In this document: positions 61,051-64,000 of the stretch, piece after piece
Numbering within the stretch: the first letter of the stretch is position 1
Layout of the letters: each line of letters starts with the position of its first letter
NCBI RefSeq assembly: GCF_014646355.1
Contig: NZ_BMNH01000022.1
Coordinates: forward strand, 62,001 to 126,000
DNA from: Nonomuraea cavernae
GTDB lineage: Bacteria > Actinomycetota > Actinomycetes > Streptosporangiales > Streptosporangiaceae
DNA: 64,000 bases
Direction: 5' to 3'
Notes under the pieces: generated by a model
Told to the model about the DNA's origin: nothing
What the model saw: the letters and a program-made list of their open reading frames with translations, nothing else
Databases searched by the model: none
Program-made: the position numbers and the translations under genes

Positions 61051-64000
61051 CTACACGCCTTTCCGCCACTCCGCGCCGGAGGCCGGCCCGGCCCCGTCTC
61101 CCCGGCCCTCGCGGACCCGCGCGAGCAGTTCCGCGGCCTCGGCCCGCATCAGCGGGGAGGCCAGGCTGTCGATCCGCGGCAGCAGACGCTCGATGGTCTC
61201 CCCGGCCTGCGCGAGATCCCCCAGGCGCAGCAGGGCGCCGCCGACCGCCAGGCCGATCTTGCAGAGCACCAGGGCCAGCTCGGAGCGTTCGGCGTGGTCG
61301 AGCGCCAGCGCGAGCTGGGTCCGGGCCTGCCGGTGGTCGTCCGCCTCGATGGCCACCTGGGCCAGGCCGAGCCGCGCGAACGCGCCTCCGGTGAAGTCGC
61401 CCACCCGGTCGGCCGCCTCCGCGACCGTGAGGAAGGCGTCCCGGGCCTCCCCCGCGCGTCCCACCCTCAGGTAGACCTCGCCCAGCCAGAACAGGGTGTT
61501 GAGCCGCTTCCAGTCGCCGCGGCTCTTCTCCGCGACGCGCACGGCCTCCTCCAGGTACCGCAGCGCCTCGGCCACGCGGCCCTCGACGAGGTGGATCTGC
61601 CCGATGGAGCGCAGGGTGTGGGCCTCTCCCGAGTGGTCGTCCAGGAGTCTGAAGGTCTCGCGTATCCGCTCGTAGCGGCGCAGGGCGACGGCATGCTCGC
61701 CGCGCGTGCGCTCCAGGTGGGCGAGCATCCGCCAGACCTCGGCCAGCCCGTGCTCGTCCCCGATCTCGACGAAGATCCGCTCGGCCGGCTCCAGGGTCAG
61801 CACGGCCTCCTCCAGGGCTCCGGTGAGCACGCCCAGCTCCGCGGAGAGCGCCGGCACGATGGCCTGGGCCCGGCGGTCTCCGGACTCCTCCGCCGCCCGG
61901 CCCGCGATCGACAGCATCTCCCGGTACTCACTCGCGCAGCACCGGATGTCGTACAGCCAGCCTCCCATCAGGGCGATCCGCCAGCACTCGTCGAAGAGCC
62001 CGTGGGCCGACGTCTGCCGCAGGACGCCGAAGACGGTGGCGGCCTCGGCCTCCAGCCAGTCCACGGCGTGCTCCGCCGCGTGCCGTACGATCTCCTCCTC
62101 CATGGGGACGACCAGCTCCTCGGCGAGCCGGGCGTAGTAGTCGTGGCCCCGGTTGGCGCCCCGGGCCTCGGCGGCGAGCCGGAGCAGGTGCCTGGCGGCC
62201 GACGAGAGCACCGACAGCGCCGTGTCCGCGGTCTCCTCCTCGGCCATCCGTTCCCGGCAGTAGGTGCGGACCAGGTCGTGCATCCCGTACCTGATCTGCC
62301 CGGTGCCGTCGACGCCGGTCACCCGCAGCAGGTGGATGTCCGTCAGGCCCTCCAGCATCTCCTCCGTGTCGGCCGGACGCTCGCCGCTGACCGCGATGGC
62401 CAGCCACGCCCCGGCCTCGGGCACGTCGAGGAAGGCCAACCGCCGCAGCAGGCGGCGCTCCGCCTCGCCGAGCGCCTGGTAGCTCAGATCGAGACCGGCC
62501 CGTACGGCGAGCCCCGAGTAGGACAGCTCGTCCAGGCGGCGCTGCTCGTCGGCGAGCCGCCTGGCCAGCTCCCCGATGCGGCGGTGGGGCCGCGCGGCGA
62601 GCCGTGACCCGGCGATGCGCAGCGCGAGCGGCAGCCCGCCGCAGAGCCGCGCCACCTCGCGGGCCTCCCGGTCCTCGGCCGCGACGCGCTCGCTCCCGGC
62701 GATACGGCCCAGCAGCTCGACCGACTCCTCCCCGTCGAAGGGGAGCAGTTCGACGGTGGTCTGCGCGCCGAGACCGGCCAGGCGTCTGCGGCTGGTCACG
62801 AGGACGGCGCAGGCGCCCGCGCCGGGCAGCAGCGGCCGTACCTGGCTCTCGTCGGTCGCGTTGTCGAGCACCACGAGCACCCGCCGGTCGGCGAGCATCG
62901 TCCGGTAGAGCGCGGACCGCTCGTCGCGGCCCTGCGGGATCTCCCTCCCGTCGACGCCCAGCGCGCGCAGGAAGCCGGACAGCGCCTCGGCCGGCGCGGC
63001 CGGCCTGCTGTCGGCCCCCCGGAGGTCCACGAAGAGCTGGCCGTCGGGGTAGCTTTCGCGGATCCGGTGCGCGGCGTGCACGGCGAACACGGTCTTGCCG
63101 ACCCCCGGCGGGCCGGTCACCGCGCAGATCGGCGGCGCGTTCCCCTGCTCGCCGGCCAGGACGGCCAGTACCGGCAGGGCCTGAGCCAGTTCCCGATCCC
63201 GCCCGGTGAAGTCGAAGGTGTCCGCCGGGAGCTGGGCGGGCGCGCCACTGTGCGCCCGCGCGGGTCCGGCGGTCACTGACCCGGACAGGAACCCGTTCGG
63301 CGGGGCGAGGGCCGGATCGGCGCGCAGGATGGCCTGCTCCAGCTCGATCACCGCCAGGCTCGGGTCGAGCCCGTGCTCCTCGACCAGCCTGTGGCGCAGG
63401 TCGCGGGAGAGGTCGAGGGCCTCGGTGCGGCGGCCATCGCGGTAGAGCGCGAGCATGAGTTGCGCGTGCAGCCGCTCCCGCAGCGGGTGCTCCGTCACCA
63501 GCCGCCGCAGCTCGCCGATCGCGTGGTGGTGCCGTCCGAGCGCGAGCTCGGCCTCGATCAGCCTCTCCACGCAGCCGAGCCGGGTCTCCTCCAGATGGGC
63601 GCGGACCGCCTCGACGTAGGCGCCGGACGCGTCGCTGAGCGCGGGGCCGCTCCAGAGGGCGAGGCCCCGGCGCAGCGACCGGACCACCTGCTCGGGCCGC
63701 TGCCCGGCCCCGGCCTGCCGGGCGCACTCCTCGAACAGGGCGAGATCCAGGTTCGCGGCGTCGGCCCGTAACGTGTAGCCGCCACGGGACGAGACCACCT
63801 CGTCGATGCCAAGGACACGCAGCTCCCGCCGGATGACGTGGATCCCCGAGTAGATCTGGGCGCGGGCCGACGTCGGGGGCGCGCCACCCCACAGCGCGTC
63901 GATCACCGCCTCCATGGTGACGACCCGGCCCGCGTTGAGCAGCAGGAAACCGAGCAGACCGCGCCGTTGGGACCGGCCGAGGGCGCTGACCGCGCCACCG
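61051..64000 (-). CDS. AfsR/SARP-type regulator (5' end beyond window)
   Basis: More than 980 residues are visible. The first visible residues (LGRSQRRGLLGFLLLNAGRV) belong to an OmpR-type DNA-binding domain, followed by the bacterial transcriptional activator domain (YVEAVRAHLEETRLGCVERL, LRERLHAQLMLALYRDGRR), an NB-ARC ATPase (Walker A VTGPPGVGKTVFAVHAAH, Walker B RVLVVLDNATD, GLPLALRIAGSRLA), and C-terminal TPR repeats from about residue 650 of the visible part. It is a likely activator of a biosynthetic or export function in the adjacent genes or beyond the right edge. Confidence 0.95.
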   Translation of the reverse strand, partial: GGAVSALGRSQRRGLLGFLLLNAGRVVTMEAVIDALWGGAPPTSARAQIYSGIHVIRRELRVLGIDEVVSSRGGYTLRADAANLDLALFEECARQAGAGQRPEQVVRSLRRGLALWSGPALSDASGAYVEAVRAHLEETRLGCVERLIEAELALGRHHHAIGELRRLVTEHPLRERLHAQLMLALYRDGRRTEALDLSRDLRHRLVEEHGLDPSLAVIELEQAILRADPALAPPNGFLSGSVTAGPARAHSGAPAQLPADTFDFTGRDRELAQALPVLAVLAGEQGNAPPICAVTGPPGVGKTVFAVHAAHRIRESYPDGQLFVDLRGADSRPAAPAEALSGFLRALGVDGREIPQGRDERSALYRTMLADRRVLVVLDNATDESQVRPLLPGAGACAVLVTSRRRLAGLGAQTTVELLPFDGEESVELLGRIAGSERVAAEDREAREVARLCGGLPLALRIAGSRLAARPHRRIGELARRLADEQRRLDELSYSGLAVRAGLDLSYQALGEAERRLLRRLAFLDVPEAGAWLAIAVSGERPADTEEMLEGLTDIHLLRVTGVDGTGQIRYGMHDLVRTYCRERMAEEETADTALSVLSSAARHLLRLAAEARGANRGHDYYARLAEELVVPMEEEIVRHAAEHAVDWLEAEAATVFGVLRQTSAHGLFDECWRIALMGGWLYDIRCCASEYREMLSIAGRAAEESGDRRAQAIVPALSAELGVLTGALEEAVLTLEPAERIFVEIGDEHGLAEVWRMLAHLERTRGEHAVALRRYERIRETFRLLDDHSGEAHTLRSIGQIHLVEGRVAEALRYLEEAVRVAEKSRGDWKRLNTLFWLGEVYLRVGRAGEARDAFLTVAEAADRVGDFTGGAFARLGLAQVAIEADDHRQARTQLALALDHAERSELALVLCKIGLAVGGALLRLGDLAQAGETIERLLPRIDSLASPLMRAEAAELLARVREGRGDGAGPASGAEWRKGV

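Overview
The window is chromosomal DNA of a high-GC actinomycete. Codon use is strongly GC3-biased, GTG and TTG starts are common, several promoters look leaderless, and there are many Pro/Ser-linker membrane proteins and large Ser/Thr kinase or SARP regulators. A two-gene operon for 10-methyl-branched fatty acids and a giant protein of the type found next to WXG100-like proteins point to the Streptosporangiales or a relative (inference; no 16S gene is present).

Layout. 1-4.2 kb: the 5' part of leuS behind a leucine-codon leader peptide and terminator (probable transcription attenuation), then a proline-rich membrane protein. 4.2-19.9 kb: a lipid/isoprenoid-type metabolic region with three cytochromes P450, an alpha/beta hydrolase, a GMC oxidoreductase, an acyl-CoA ligase, an alpha-methylacyl-CoA racemase homologue and the tmsA-tmsB pair, interrupted by an RNA methyltransferase and a Ser/Thr kinase-hydroxyacid dehydrogenase operon. 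19.9-33 kb: housekeeping genes (GMP-reductase-type GuaB1, FKBP, ATP-dependent DNA ligase, RlpA-like protein, DUF1707, DUF4192, EI24/CysZ, Maf, FtsH) separated by small tandem repeats. 33-36.4 kb: a Pth2-like gene with an in-frame 15-bp repeat, an MFS transporter, a divergent GlxA-type regulator and a broken class II aldolase.

36.5-51 kb is the most unusual part: an SseB-like protein, a small unknown protein, a YbaB-like protein, a WXG100-like protein, a 3712-residue giant protein, and two related small proteins, nearly all tightly spaced or overlapping. The giant protein carries two copies of an HEISH metallopeptidase-like module about 2070 residues apart, plus two possible decayed copies. 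It looks like a type VII-secreted effector with its helpers, but no ESX core genes are in the window.

51-57.5 kb: a Tet(M)/Otr(A)-like ribosomal protection GTPase with an overlapping upstream ORF, a membrane protein, a DesK/NarL-type two-component pair, an IS3-type transposase remnant, tRNA-Ala(GGC) with its terminator, and a von Willebrand lipoprotein. 57.6-64 kb: an asparagine-synthase-like protein, an MFS exporter, a possible seven-codon peptide gene and a large AfsR/SARP regulator that runs off the window.
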